Below, piece by piece: positions 48,501-58,625 of a stretch of DNA of 64,000 nucleotides. The notes below the pieces were generated by a model, which made no database searches, was not told the DNA's origin, and saw nothing but the letters and a program-made list of their open reading frames with translations. The DNA lies in the NCBI GenBank assembly GCA_005406025.1, contig BGZK01000224.1, positions 434,001 through 498,000 of the forward strand, given 5' to 3'. A program made the position numbers and the translations under genes. The stretch is from Eumeta japonica. Its lineage: Eukaryota; Arthropoda; Insecta; Lepidoptera; Psychidae. How positions within the stretch are numbered: the first letter of the stretch is position 1; every line of letters begins with the position of its first letter.

Positions 48501-50005
48501 CTTGACTGACGTTTTGTCGTTTTGCAGTTGTCATCTAATCAGTTCTCCTTGTGGACCGCCTTCCCCCGCCGCGAGCTCACCGACGCGAACGCGACTCTGC
48601 GCAACCTGGAGCTGGCGCCGTCGGCGGCGCTGCTGGTGCTGGAGCAGCGCGCCAGGAGGGCGGTGGCGGCCGCGCCGGATAACCGTGGATTTATCGGTGA
48701 GTCTCGACGCAGCGGCGCATGCGTGTCATGGCTGCCGAAATTAAGAGACCGTTGGACCTAGAATAGAAATCTTTCAACAACTATTTAAAAATTCGGTTTA
48801 GTTTGAGTGTGGATTAAATATTCCATTTGCAAGCCACAACTGCACGTAATTCTGGGAAATTGAATGCTTTTTCTCACCTACTACATCGTGAAAATGAGAC
48901 ACTTGTCTCACTTGGTCGCATGTTGCTCTTTGTAACATGCACTAGCATAACCGTACACAACATCGACTGTGTTGTCGATGACATTGGAATAGTAAAGTCT
49001 TTGGAGTGTATCAAAAACGGTCATGCCGAGTCTCTCTTGGCGCTTATGTGATGTATTTAAATTAATAATGGTAGCCAAATAGGTGCTGGCGATAGCATAA
49101 GCATTAAAAGCATGGTACAGTTTTTTTTTTTGTATTAATCTTATTCTAATCAAGCATATAAAATGTTACATAGATTGTTTTGTTGTAAATGTACTACTTG
49201 ATTGTTTGTTCTGCAAGAAAATCTTTTGAATGTTCAAAAAAATTCTTTTGACTGTTATTATACTTTGATGATCACCGAAATGGCCTATCAGTGTCGCATC
49301 AAATAAAAAAGAAATGTTAAAGTTTGAGTTTGTTTGTTTTGTTGTTTGTATGAAACTCGTTCAATAGATGAGCAAACATAGAATGAATAGACTAAAATAT
49401 GAGCGAAGAAGGAAGAAATCATGAGATAAAATGGGACGAGATGTCTGATCCAGAAACTTTGATAATGATATTAAGAAATGTGTTTAACCAGAATAAGACG
49501 GGAGATAGACAAATGGTCTCTAATGAAAATATATTTGGTTGTCTCGACATGACTAGCTAATAAACATAAGTGTAGTCAATTGAATAATAATTTTTACTTG
49601 TTTATATTTTGAAACCGATTTTAATAATGCAATTCTGCTACATTATTGGTATCTATTGTTAAATATAGTAAAATATATATTATGATGCAGAGAAAAATGT
49701 TTTTAGTTCTTTTTTAACTGAACTAATTTAATTATTAATTTTCAGCCATGATAATGGGAATATTGACACAATTCGTATTCCAACCGACTCAAAATGCGTG
49801 GAATTGGCTACGTGATAGGCTATTCGGCGGTGGAGGCGCTGCGGCCCAGAGGCCGAGGTCGGAGTCCCCTCAACCTCCACAGCAGCCCCCGTCGGCTCCG
49901 GGGCTGCGGTATAGGGCGCCGACCAACATACGCAGGCTGACCGGCGACAGGAATCCCGACGATGATAATAACACTTGGAACGGAAATTCCACGCAGCAGA
50001 TGTAG
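34973..50005 (+). CDS. UBXN4: UBX domain-containing protein 4 (UBXN4/erasin), complete, 11 coding exons
   Basis: Joined exons: 34973-35054, 36496-36630, 38556-38681, 39977-40159, 42855-43009, 43374-43484, 44582-44677, 45477-45627, 46251-46378, 48528-48696, 49746-50005. They total 1596 nt, i.e. 531 residues plus stop; human UBXN4 has about 508. All introns are GT-AG and the phases match. Residues 1-115 form a thioredoxin-like fold (VFVVFVEG strand, VPVPSLFFIG near the cis-Pro) with no CxxC, so it is redox-inactive. Residues 116-230 are a Pro/Ser/Glu linker. About 235-335 is a Lys/Glu/Arg-rich coiled coil. The UBX domain is about 352-429 with the p97-binding loop FPR at 401-403. About 447-470 is a hydrophobic then amphipathic stretch, matching the intramembrane hairpin of the family; the tail is Pro/Gly-rich. 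From family knowledge it sits in the ER membrane facing the cytosol and recruits p97/VCP for ER-associated degradation. The ATG is chosen because MHWYGGSIAEAV aligns with the conserved family N-terminus. Confidence 0.95.
36496..36630 (+). CDS. UBXN4: UBXN4 coding exon 2
   Basis: Acceptor TTTCAG and donor GTATCC. It encodes about residues 28-72, including ENDLSAEMVKTLENVNIRN and the strand NNFLAIKL, followed by YTHFAQI. The split codon 73 joins T to AT of exon 3, giving Tyr, as in the family's SQIYP. Confidence 0.93.
37645..38200 (+). mobile_element. Dispersed repeat, family C, UBXN4 intron 2
   Basis: Starts ACTGGCTAAGAGCATGTCAG then GCTCAATGTAGAGTTCC. This matches the 62592 copy (CCGGCCAAGAGCACG...GGTTCCGTAG). 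Its body is the inverse of 20205-20960. Unit class unknown. Confidence 0.6.
38556..38681 (+). CDS. UBXN4: UBXN4 coding exon 3
   Basis: Acceptor GGGAATAG and donor GTAAGT. It encodes residues 73-114, with QFVPVPSLFFIGRNGTPLEV and then VDASSLATRIDRI. This is the C-terminal half of the thioredoxin-like domain and the stretch most like the human protein (VPSSFFIGDSGIPLEV). Confidence 0.94.
39180..39890 (-). mobile_element. Jockey-like LINE 3' end in UBXN4 intron 3, antisense
   Basis: In reverse complement this region matches the tail at 7500-8022: AAAAAAGGGTATTGTACAAT follows a TTA-rich stretch, then a 3' UTR with a CTCRTT...CGAACGAG block. The far end gives a KQAVRVIYG-like motif (rc of about 39722-39765). 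It lies antisense to UBXN4. Confidence 0.65.
39977..40159 (+). CDS. UBXN4: UBXN4 coding exon 4
   Basis: Acceptor TTATCATAG and donor GTAAAA. It encodes about residues 115-175, a low-complexity Ser/Gln/Pro/Glu linker including LPEPEVIEIPETPTVQP. The open frame continues past the donor, but the phase-matched join to exon 5 supports splicing at 40159. Confidence 0.88.
41034..42110 (+). mobile_element. Degenerate dispersed repeat in UBXN4 intron 4
   Basis: Starts near TAGCTGCCCGTCTCTGCTTC and ends with a tail carrying CACCTGAACCTTCCTC, ATGAAAATCCGTTCAGCCG and CAGACAGACGCGG. I recognise these from lepidopteran interspersed repeats. A GC-rich patch at 41515-41590 (GGCGCGGGGCGCGGGCGGG) may be a separate insertion. 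Class uncertain: Helitron-like or RTE-derived. Confidence 0.45.
42437..42501. repeat. (TA)n microsatellite, about 62 bp
   Basis: Uninterrupted TA dinucleotides in UBXN4 intron 4, followed by a short TG-rich stretch. Confidence 0.95.
42855..43009 (+). CDS. UBXN4: UBXN4 coding exon 5
   Basis: Acceptor TTCACAG and donor GTATGA; it ends on a complete codon (CAG). It encodes residues 176-227: a Ser/Pro-rich stretch, then YDIVCDGDVCIRKPR, which has two cysteines, and an acidic/basic tail. Confidence 0.88.
43374..43484 (+). CDS. UBXN4: UBXN4 coding exon 6
   Basis: Phase 0 at both ends, 37 codons, residues 228-264. Acceptor is TTTTATCAAG and donor GTAGTA. It begins the charged coiled coil (KMEKAKQLLEAKRREKLEK). 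Confidence 0.88.
44582..44677 (+). CDS. UBXN4: UBXN4 coding exon 7
   Basis: Phase 0 at both ends, 32 codons, residues 265-296. Acceptor is CTTCTACAG and donor GTGAGG. It holds the family motif of the coiled coil, EERRELGQ-like followed by ALKRWQAEQELKQIQ. The telomere-like array of intron 7 begins only a few bases after the donor. Confidence 0.93.
44685..44850 (+). repeat. Degenerate TTAGG-type telomere-like array in UBXN4 intron 7
   Basis: Contains many GGTTAGG and TTAGG/TTAGA/TTAAG pentamers in register. Two near-identical 30-bp units at 44731-44760 and 44761-44790 read AGGTTAGGTTAGATTAGGTT then AAGTAAAGTC. TTAGG is the canonical insect telomeric unit. Confidence 0.65.
45477..45627 (+). 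CDS. UBXN4: UBXN4 coding exon 8
   Basis: Acceptor TTTGCATTAG and donor GTGAGT. Residues 297-346 plus one base. It is GC-rich and encodes the end of the coiled coil (DLARQRILEQIAQDRAERRA) and an Ala/Pro/Ser hinge before the UBX domain. Confidence 0.92.
46020..46215 (-). mobile_element. SINE-like repeat, family B, partial, UBXN4 intron 8
   Basis: ATGCAACAGTGAAATCAGCT and CTCCGTGAGATTGTGGTATC, then CGGCCAAGTCGGCCACAG, align with 60825-60925 in the same orientation. It ends about 40 bp before exon 9. Confidence 0.5.
46251..46378 (+). CDS. UBXN4: UBXN4 coding exon 9, first half of UBX domain
   Basis: Acceptor GATTTCAG and donor GTGAGC. Residues 347-389. It contains the first UBX strands (ARLQFKLPDG) and the helix MATVRQYVVDNLQ. 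The Arg in RLQF is the conserved surface Arg that works with the FPR loop in p97 binding. Confidence 0.95.
47925..48045 (-). repeat. Period-6 hexamer tract in UBXN4 intron 9
   Basis: On the minus strand it reads as GAATCG, AGAGGA, CCAGAA, CCGAAA-type hexamers, the same pattern as 62180-62335. Translation yields a dipeptide-like Arg/Glu/Ser pattern with no similarity to a protein family. Confidence 0.55.
48528..48696 (+). CDS. UBXN4: UBXN4 coding exon 10, second half of UBX domain
   Basis: Acceptor TTTTGCAG and donor GTGAGT. Residues 390-445 plus one base. It contains FSLWTAFPRREL with the p97-binding FPR loop at 401-403 and the last UBX strand SAALLVLEQ, then a basic/Ala-rich connector. It is strongly GC-rich compared with the surrounding introns. 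Confidence 0.95.
49746..50005 (+). CDS. UBXN4: UBXN4 coding exon 11 and stop
   Basis: Acceptor AATTTTCAG. Residues 446-531 and a TAG stop at 50003-50005. It starts with the hydrophobic segment AMIMGILTQFVFQP and NAWNWLRDRLFG, corresponding to the ER-membrane hairpin. A Gly/Ala, Pro/Gln and basic tail follows, ending near an acidic DDDNN. Confidence 0.93.
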
Positions 50006-50440
50006 GAGGGGCCATGTGTGCATAAAAAAAAATAATATAGAAATGCCATCTGAATTATCATTATAAAACTGGTCAGGCTGGGTCATGAAATAGCAACACC
50101 AAGAGTCAATAGTCTCTTGACATTTTTGCAGTACTCTGAACACATATTTTGAGATAGAGTTCTCAATGTAATAAAAAGAAATATCTTAGGTTATTCGGTT
50201 TTATTGATGGATACCCGTAAAAGTTTTATGTCATACCCTAATTGTCATTTCCCGTTACCAGTCAAACCTTTTTTGTTGACTAAATCACGTCGTGTCTCCT
50301 TAAATCCTGTAGGCTTTGTTGTTCAACATCTAACCTTAGTATGTAATTATGTTTTAATCATGAAAGCGATCATATTATGAGAACATTACGATAAGTGGAA
50401 TGGAAAACTCAAACAATAAATTAATTTACTTATAAAAAAA
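50006..50440 (+). terminator. UBXN4: UBXN4 3' UTR with candidate poly(A) signals
   Basis: Canonical AATAAA hexamers lie at 50170-50175 (165 bp past the stop) and at 50415-50420. The first is the better-placed candidate for 3' end formation. The UTR extent is inferred, not shown by transcripts. Confidence 0.55.
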
Positions 50441-51996
50441 CACTAGATGTTTATAAGTAAATGTTTAGTAGAAAAGGCTCATGGAAATCGTTGGTCCTCT
50501 AGTTTCTCTTGTCTATGCATGATTTGGTAAGGAAATCTATATTTATATCATAACCGTGGTCGATCCGGCTATACGTGTATATAAATAAAAAATACATTTC
50601 AGTAAAATCTAATTTCGGATTTTAGTAAGCGAGTGACCAGGGGATTTGAAATAAAGGTTGTAGTTTTCTAAATGAAAAACTAACATGATCCGTGAGATCA
50701 TTGTACCATTTTTCATATAGTCGCAGAATATAAGTCGTATACAACTATTGGAAAAGTTTAATGTGTCTAAATATTGTTCACCTACGGACCAATATTCCTA
50801 GAATTTTTTTTTTACATTGTAGACAATTGCAATGCTATACTTGTTATTAAATCAACTTACTCCATGCTATATGGTCATCTTAACAAATTGATTTTTTGTC
50901 AAAAAAATAAAATTAAAATTGGCGATTCTTGCAAGTCGTTTTTGTTTTAAATAACAATTGGGGAAATAGTCTATACCTCTCGGTTATGTCAGGTTAAAAC
51001 TTGGATGCGCTTTTAACAGTAGATGTAATTTATACTAAACTTTCATTGGAGAATTGTAACAATACGACGTAGTTGCGGAGTTCTAAAAAAAATTTAAGGT
51101 AAAATTCTTTACATATTAAAAAGTTGTTTCATATTCTAAAAAAAATCGTAAATAAGGCATTCAATAAGTGAAAATTAAGTATTATAATTAAATGTGTTTC
51201 ATTTTTCTTGAGTAATTCCACAATAACTTTTTTATCTTTAATTGTAATAGCATCAGGTTGAAGAGTTTTAGCTAGTTTACGAATATAATGATAAAGAGTA
51301 ATTATGGACCATTAAGTAGTTTATGAATCCTTCTTTGTTTAATGAAAATTTAAATTTACTATGGTAGTAGCTATTGATAATCATTATTTAAATAGCATAA
51401 AATTAAAAAGGTCGATAGCGTTTATTTTCAAAATTAATAGTGAAAATTCCTGTTGGGGTGAAGCTAAGAAAAGTTGACTGAGATATTTGGGAATGATGTT
51501 AAAATGTTGGCATACCTAATTAATATAGTAATTGTAATTATTACATTTTATACATAATATTTGGTTTGTAATAGATACTTTTTTTAAATAAGAATATGTA
51601 TTGAAGATTTGTAATGTTACCAACTTTTTAATTTTTTTCAATTTCGATTAAATATTGTAATTTATCTTTCTATGGATAAATACAAATTGAATGAATAGTC
51701 ATAGCTATGTATAAAAACTTGAATTTGCATGAAAGCGTTACATTTGCAATTCACAGAGTAGCTGAAAACTGTACCCGAATGTCATAATAATTTTGTAATG
51801 GTTGAAATAAATTATTTGTTATGTACGATTTGGTTAATTTTGTAAATGATAAACAGGTGTCCTCCCATACTCTTTTTTTTTTTTGGAAACAAACATTTAA
51901 ATTGGTTATTTCATAGCGATCGTACAAAACCTGGACAGTGACAGAAACTACTATTGAATACATCATAAAACTGTTGTTTGAACATTTTTATTACAA
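50441..51996. other. AT-rich DNA without recognised feature
   Basis: Downstream flank of UBXN4. I see no exon, repeat end or structured element in it. Confidence 0.55.
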
Positions 51997-53378
51997 CTAG
52001 CTTTCGCCCACGGCGTTCGTGGAATGCATTCCTCCATAACGATCTTAGTATCGATCCCACTCTCGATTTAGATTCCGCTACTGTCTCTGATTCTGGTTCC
52101 GGTACCACTTGATTCTGATAATATTCTTTATTTTTTTCCATAATAGTTTAAGAAAATAAAATTACGAAAAATGTGTAACACTAGGAATTATTGTAGGGGA
52201 TGGATACTGAGCTAAGTTAAACTTGCGTTATAGTTTACCGGACACCCACCCTTGGGCCTCTCGGTAACGTGTGACGCAACTAAAGTTTTACAATTTTATT
52301 CATGTACCTAAGTTGATAATTAAAACAAAAATGTGTAATGCCGATATCGCGTCCGTTTTCGACCGGTCTCAGTTCTCGATCCTGTTCTCAGTCTCGATTT
52401 CAATTGCGATACCTCTACCGGTCACGATTCCGAAATGGACGAAACCGGGGCCGCTATATATACGATATCACTCGGGGATGGTGTAGCTAGCTTTCTGCGA
52501 GTGCAAATACTGTTAGTATCGGTTCAGTAGTACGGGTCAGTGATCAAAACAGGCAGACGAAGTTGCAGATAAATACTATATTTTTTTCCTCCCATTGGCT
52601 CTCACAACACTCCCAAAATCGCAAGAACTATATAACAAACACAGGGAACGAACACATAATTTAGATTACAAGGTATTCTATACATTCTACAGTATACGTA
52701 AGTTTGCTTACAATGCCAATAAGCCGACATCTGTTCAGTTGACGACGCTTACGCAATGCGCTCGCTCAACTCTATGGAGACAATTTAGTGCTTTAGCGCA
52801 ACGGTATGTCGCTGTGATCGCTTTTTGGTAAACTTTCAAGTGTAACCGAAGACCTTTCGCAGACCGAATTGGTCAATATTGGAGATTGGCCTATCGCCCG
52901 CGTAGACGTATAATGAATACCGATCGCGATACCGATCCCGGCGCTATTAATTCAGATAGCGATCTTGATCCGGGTCCCAGTTTAGCCTTCGATTTCTATG
53001 AAGTTATCCCAGAGGAATTCACACTCTTACAGCGAAAACGCAAAGCGCTGACGCTACTTTTTCTCTGTCGTTAAACGACCTCGCTCGGACTCACGATGGC
53101 GGTCCCGTTTGCGATTACGATTATGGATCGATGTCGAATCTGACCTCTGGAATGCCACCATCACCGATAATTAATTGACATAAGTAGAGAATTGGTTACG
53201 CGTTCGCGCAAACGAAGCCGCTAGCAAAAGCAAGCGTCTATGTATAGTATAATCTATATGTTGTTCTGATGCTATATTCCTGTAACGTTCATCAAAATCC
53301 ATTCAGTAGTTTTTGCTTGTAAGAGTAATAATCAACCATGCATCATCATAAATTTTCGCGTCTATAATATTAGTGGGA
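51997..53378 (-). mobile_element. Helitron-like element, 1382 bp, minus strand
   Basis: Read on the minus strand, the 5' end is A|TCCCACTAATATTATAGACG (T at 53378). The 3' end has a short hairpin (CCACG-5-CGTGG), then GCGAAAGCTAG|T, with CTAG at 51997-52000. This fits the Helitron rule (TC...CTRR inserted between A and T). Inside are two hexamer-patterned tracts (52040-52110 and 52360-52450). It encodes no Rep/helicase that I can see, so it is non-autonomous or a nested composite. Confidence 0.6.
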
Positions 53379-54599
53379 TGTTAGTGAAGAAAGAGATTAA
53401 TGGGCTGAATGCGGCAAGACTGTTGTCGAGTACCTAGTGATTAATAATGTTAATGCGTTCGTAAGCTAAAATGATAATAGAAACAAAATTAATTAAAACC
53501 ATAGTTTTATTAGTATTTCCTACTTGTAAAGCGACAAGGGCCAACGAAAAAAATGATTTAAAATAGACTCATGAACGAAATCTCTAAAACAAAAGGAGTG
53601 CCTTAGAAAATTATAAATACGCCTAAATTGGCATATTTATTGGATGAGATGAGTTTTCATGAAACGGTCGATGGATGTCGGAAGCGAGAGAGGTTTGAAA
53701 AGATCGTGACATGTGGTCTATGGTCTCTACCTATCCCTTCGGAAAAATAAGAGTGCGTTTGTAAAAAAAAAAAAGTAAAGAAAAGCGGTGATAACATATA
53801 AGTGGGAGATAAATCTTTACTAATAAAAGATGAGACTGGTATCCAGGCGTTATATTGTGTATAGACATTAAACTACTGCCTGCAGGATGCAAATTTTAGA
53901 CGTTTCAAGGTGAAAAATGGGACTTCATTACTGCCATCTATAACACTTTGTAATAAAAAATTTTTCCATTTTGTCTTTAATGTTAATAGATGAGGTATAC
54001 GAGTCTTTTCGTGCATCAAAATCTAAATAAAAAAAATACACAATATTACCACATACTCCCTATATGTCTATCACTACTTAAGTAATAAAATCCACATAAT
54101 ATTGTTTAAAATCCGAGACCTTTCTATCGTATAAAATCAAGAAATTGATTGGACAGCTTTAAATGAATATTAAAAAATGAATGAATTGCAAAACTTAAAA
54201 CAAATAAAAAGTTGCCAAACCATCTAAAATTAAAAATAGTGAATTCCGTTCTAAACTCGAATTAGGTATAAAAACCACGCCATGTGCATAAAAATATTGT
54301 TATAATTCCAAGGCTTCAGAATCATTACATCGTGTCACTTGATAAAAAAATATAATTTTTATTTCATAACCACCTCCTGAAAAAATACAATACATAAATA
54401 CTATTTCAAATTTTCTATAAGTACAAAAAAAACATTAAATCTTCTCATATAATTAAACAACACAAAGGCAAAAACTTACTAAAACGCAGCTAACAAAGCG
54501 CTGTTTGGTTTTTTGCTGTTACCTCTGGATGAATGGCGTCTTGTTGAGTGTATAATAAGCAAAAATAGAGCCGTAAAATATATATAAAAAAGTTTGACA

Positions 54600-55480
54600 C
54601 ATACACGCTGCAAACGTAATGGTCAAAGAATAAGATACTGGTTTTGTGGACACGACTTTATTCCTTGGTCTCATTTTAGATACTAAATTGCCTTGGAATT
54701 CTCATATTACGTGATTGATAAAAAAGTTGAGTTCTACAGAAAATTTAGTGAAAAGAAAGCACCGTGACCCCTTAATAAAATTCTATGACCTATGGAATTT
54801 TATTAAGGGGTCACGCAGCCGATATTAACATAATTTTCGTGCTGCAGAAGCGAGCTGTTCTTGCTGTTTATGATATGAGACCAATGGCATCCTTCAGATA
54901 AAAATTAAGGAAATTAATATTTTAACCTAAGCATCACAATACATCTGCGAAAACCTGATATATGTCAAGAGACATAGAATCATCCTAAAATATGAGCGAC
55001 ATCAATAACATTAACATTAGACATAAGAACGAGCTCGCTGCTCATAAAACCCGTCTAAGCAAAGTTAGTAAATCATTTAAGGGGCAATGTGTGTGCTTTT
55101 ATAAGATTCCCATTGAAATTCAAAATTTGCCATTTTACGAACTTAAACTTAAACTATATTCTTTAAACAGAAGTTATATGGCAAGGGATATTATACCGTG
55201 TCTGAATATATTAATAAAAAAACCCATGGGATTGAATAGCTCGGCTGTCAGGTTGCTTCATGTTATTTCTAGTATTGTATTAAATTATTAAAAACTCAAC
55301 ACGTTGTATCGATGAGTAAAAAAGAGCAAACCTTGACTTTCTTGTCAATTCTTCTGAGGGTGAATCAGCATTTGGAATGTGTGGTAATATAAATGTCGAA
55401 AACAATCGTTTATGCATTTCAAGTATAATTTCTATTACCTACGAAATAAAGACAGTTTTGATTTAATTTGATTTGATTAC
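54600..55480 (+). mobile_element. Jockey-like LINE fragment, reverse transcriptase C-terminus
   Basis: Pieces in different frames follow the family order. They are FLGLILDTKLPWNSHI-like (about 54660-54720), an AVYDMRPMAS-like stretch (about 54860-54890), and the open piece 54992-55291 with IRHKNELAAHKTRLSKVSK and FYKIPIEIQNLPFYELKL. The 3' end at about 55440-55480 reads AATAAAGACAGTTTTGATT followed by TTGATT units. It is the same family as 7500-8022. A perfect 20-bp hairpin interrupts it at 54764-54814. Confidence 0.75.
54764..54814. repeat. Perfect 20-bp hairpin, 11-nt loop, within LINE fragment
   Basis: GTGACCCCTTAATAAAATTC, loop TATGACCTATG, then the exact inverse. It interrupts a reverse-transcriptase remnant. 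Confidence 0.9.
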
Positions 55481-56289
55481 CATAAATATATGAACTAGTG
55501 TGTTGTGCATAGATTAAAATTTGATTTTGAATTCATTAGCGCCACTTTCCTTATTTTTTTACCGACTCCAATAAAAAACATCTACGCATAACCTTTTCCT
55601 TTAAGAACATATTTGATTAATTCCTTTTGCATTGGGCTCTATGGTGATCCAGTTTTAATTTCACTGGTCGGATCTTGGACTTCCAAGATACACCAGGTAA
55701 CTCTTAAAAATCAAATAGGAAATCTTAAACAATTGAGGCATTGTAAGCTTATGATGATCTTAAAACGTGATAGGTACCTAATTGAGGTCATGAACAAGCT
55801 GACCTGAATTGGACACAGATTATGAAGGTATACAACTACACTTCTAAAAATATAAAATGACGAAACCAAAGAAGACAAAAGTTAACAAAAGGTAACCAAA
55901 CTCAACAAATTAGTGTCTCAACAAAGTATTGAATTAAAATGAAATTATGAAAATTGATATAAAATCGCTTCTGGCATATCTATAGCAAGCACCGACTCCA
56001 AAAACAACTAGTTATTTAATTATTTTAAGGTTTTTGAAGGTGGTTGTTGCTTTTTATGAAAAGCTATTTTTTATGATATACCGACAGATGTCACTCGACG
56101 AACATTATTTGGAATCCTATTTTTCCATCACGGTTTTATTGCATTTGCATAAGACTATTAGATTAATTTCTTGTTATGCAAGAATTAACAACTTATAAAT
56201 ATACCTGTTTTATAGTAGGTGCAAAATTGACAAAAAAAAAAAAATGTGCGCTGATTATTTGATGATAAAGCGATGGTTGTTTTTTCTTC

Positions 56290-56880
56290 TATCAAATTCA
56301 AATTCAATTTTATTTCATAGGTCATAAAACAACATTAATTGAAATACGTCATAGTTCTTTTGCGAATTCACGCTTTACCCCTCGTTCGAAAAGACAGTTT
56401 TCCCTCAACAAAAACGAGCAAAAAATGTATGCGTAGCCCTTTTCTAACTTCATCATGCACAGACAAAACAATTAATAATTAATAAATATTGTCTTTTAAA
56501 TATTCGAAAATTGTATAATACCCTTTTTTACTGAGTGACTGTTTAATAATGCTCTTAAATTTATATAAGGGTAAATCGTTTCTATTTTATTTATATATAA
56601 TAAACGTTCATAAATTAATTGAGATACCAGAGTTAAGGTTCCAATTTCCTTAAACTTATTTCAAAGAAATGCACGAGGTCCGAGCTTGTGTATCGCGAGA
56701 ACGGCCCGCTTCTGCAGAACGAAAATTCTACGAAACTAGTTTCGAAGTCTGATAAATTTCTTATTTTTTTGACTGCATGGGCAATGGGTATAGTTAAGTT
56801 AAGCTGGTTCTTCCAAACAAATTAAAATACTGCATTGTCAAAGTCTTTAATTTTAATCGATCATTTGACGAGCTGAAATT
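56290..56880 (-). mobile_element. Jockey-like LINE 3' end, minus strand
   Basis: The reverse complement contains AAGAGCATTATTAAACAGTC, ACTCAGTAAAAAAGGGTATT, and the QKRAVLAI motif (rc of about 56690-56722). It is colinear with 39180-39890 and with 7725-8022. It is degenerate and lacks an open frame. Confidence 0.65.
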
Positions 56881-56899
56881 GTTGAGTGGACGAACAAAC

Positions 56900-57829
56900 G
56901 CAAAAAGGAACGAAGTAACGAAGCCATTTGAACATATGTATTTATTACTGGTTCTTTTATAATGTTGAAGCAAACACTAGACACTTGTCTTGAGGTTCGC
57001 GGTACGCGGTTTAATCAAATTCGCAAAGTGCAGTATAATTTTTATGAGAAGAGATCTTTTGTATGTAGTGGTGTACTCACAAACATGCACGATTAGATGT
57101 GCGACAAGCGAATTATCTGTTCATTGCCCGCCGATCAGTTTAGGATCATTGGTAGCTAGCAACATAACACACAATGGATTAGCAAAACGCTTGTGTATCG
57201 CAATTCGCGTGGTCGGGCCGTTGAGGTGCCTACCGCGGTTGTAACCATACACTCAAAACATCTCACTTTAAAATAATTTTACTGGAGTTAAAATGAAATA
57301 GAGATATATCTCTTTTTCGTTCTAACTAGAACTTTTTAGGTGAGGTTGTAGTCCTATAGTCTTTTCGGCCGAACTTCCTTTGCACTGTTTTTTAACCGGC
57401 CCTTATGTCGAAAGGTGAACGAATTATGTTTAGATTCGCTTCAAAATCCATAGAGAATTTTATCTCCCGCAGAAGACAGTTATTTCCTCTTCTCTACGCC
57501 TATTACCTGTGGCTGATCAGTGCCTGTGGGTTATATTGGTTTGCACGCATTTTCCACTCCAAAACTATAGTCGAAAGACCTATATCCCGTGACCTGAAAT
57601 GATCCTGTTTCGTAGAATATCATCCGCTTATTTGGTGTTCTTTCTTTTATATTATTGAACCAATTTTATAGTGAGTTAACCCCTAGCCGGGGCATAGTAA
57701 ATAACAATGATGTTCCTGCTTTTCTTCATTCGCTCTCATTCGGTGGGGAATTTGGTGGTGAGGGCGCCATCACCACGATTTGTAAAGTCAAAATCGCCCA
57801 TTTGTACTTTGAATGATAGACTTACCTCA
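56900..57829. other. Unidentified region with two modest open frames
   Basis: Open frames at 56990-57244 (84 codons) and 57405-57602 (65 codons, with a hydrophobic LLYAYYLWLISACGLYWF stretch) have no recognised domain and no clear splice context. They are probably not genes. Confidence 0.35.
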
Positions 57830-58110
57830 TCTATACTAATATTATAAATAAACGCGAAAGTTTGTAAGTAAGGATGGATGTTTGTTGCTCTTTCACGCAA
57901 AAACTACTGAATGGATTTCGATGACACTGTGCAATAATATATAGCTTACACGTCGGAATAACACATAGACTATAATTTATAAAGACATTGTGCGAATTAT
58001 CCAAAATATAACGATAAGTGTCAAGTAAGTAGGAAAAAAATCTGTCATCTGCGAGCTATTCTGGCGTGCGCCGCAAAAACCGTTGGAATTACACGAATAT
58101 AATGTATAAT
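57830..58110 (+). mobile_element. Helitron-like 5' part, 3' end not found
   Basis: Begins A|TCTATACTAATATTATAAA then TAAACGCGAAAGTTTGTAAG, followed by CACGCAAAAACTACTGAATG. This is the same 5' family as 27980 and the minus-strand copy ending at 53378. No CTAG terminus appears before the 80-bp tandem array. Confidence 0.5.
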
Positions 58111-58340
58111 GGAAATGTTTATCTTAAATAGTCCTACAAAAAAGCCTGCGACATCATATATCTATCTTTTATGTGTTAGCCATTACCGCCAAAATAGTGA
58201 ACCATAAATACAATAATAATTGATAATTTTGAAGTGAAACTTCTTATGGCACGGGGTGAGCCTAAAACGACACGAAAATGCGTCACGCTAAATAATATAA
58301 GGGGAAGATGTAAGGAATAATCGGCGAATAAGGTGGATAG

Positions 58341-58625
58341 TAAGGCCAGAGCGTTACTCAGTTTCGTGTCGCTGGCAGCTGCGTCATATATCCCCACTAC
58401 GAACCGCTGAGTTTGGAAAGTAAGGCTAGCGCGTGACTCACTTTCGAGTCGCCGGTAGCTGCATTATATCTCCCCACTTCTAACTGTTAAATGTGGGGAG
58501 CAAGGCCAGTGCGTTACTCGCTTTTGTGTCGCTGGCAGCTGCACGTACAATATAATATTATACCCTCTCCACTATCCCTGTATTCTGTGAGAAAGCCGAG
58601 CGAGTGACGCCGTTTTGTGTCGCAG
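58341..58625 (+). repeat. 80-bp-period tandem array (about 3.5 units)
   Basis: Units start TAAGGCCAGAGCGTTACTC at 58341, TAAGGCTAGCGCGTGACTC at 58421, CAAGGCCAGTGCGTTACTC at 58501, and a diverged GAAAGCCGAGCGAGTGACG at 58591. Each has GTGTCGCTGGCAGCTGC-like cores and CCCCACT between units. An inverted partial unit lies at about 58255-58300. Confidence 0.75.

Noticed and set aside
48502..48744. Alternative + frame across UBXN4 exon 10 (Arg/Ala-rich)
   Set aside because: The other frame gives the UBX strand and FPR loop; this one is a GC-rich shadow.
49728..50143. Three minus-strand frames over UBXN4 exon 11
   Set aside because: Shadows of the coding exon; the + strand frame matches the family and joins exon 10 in phase.
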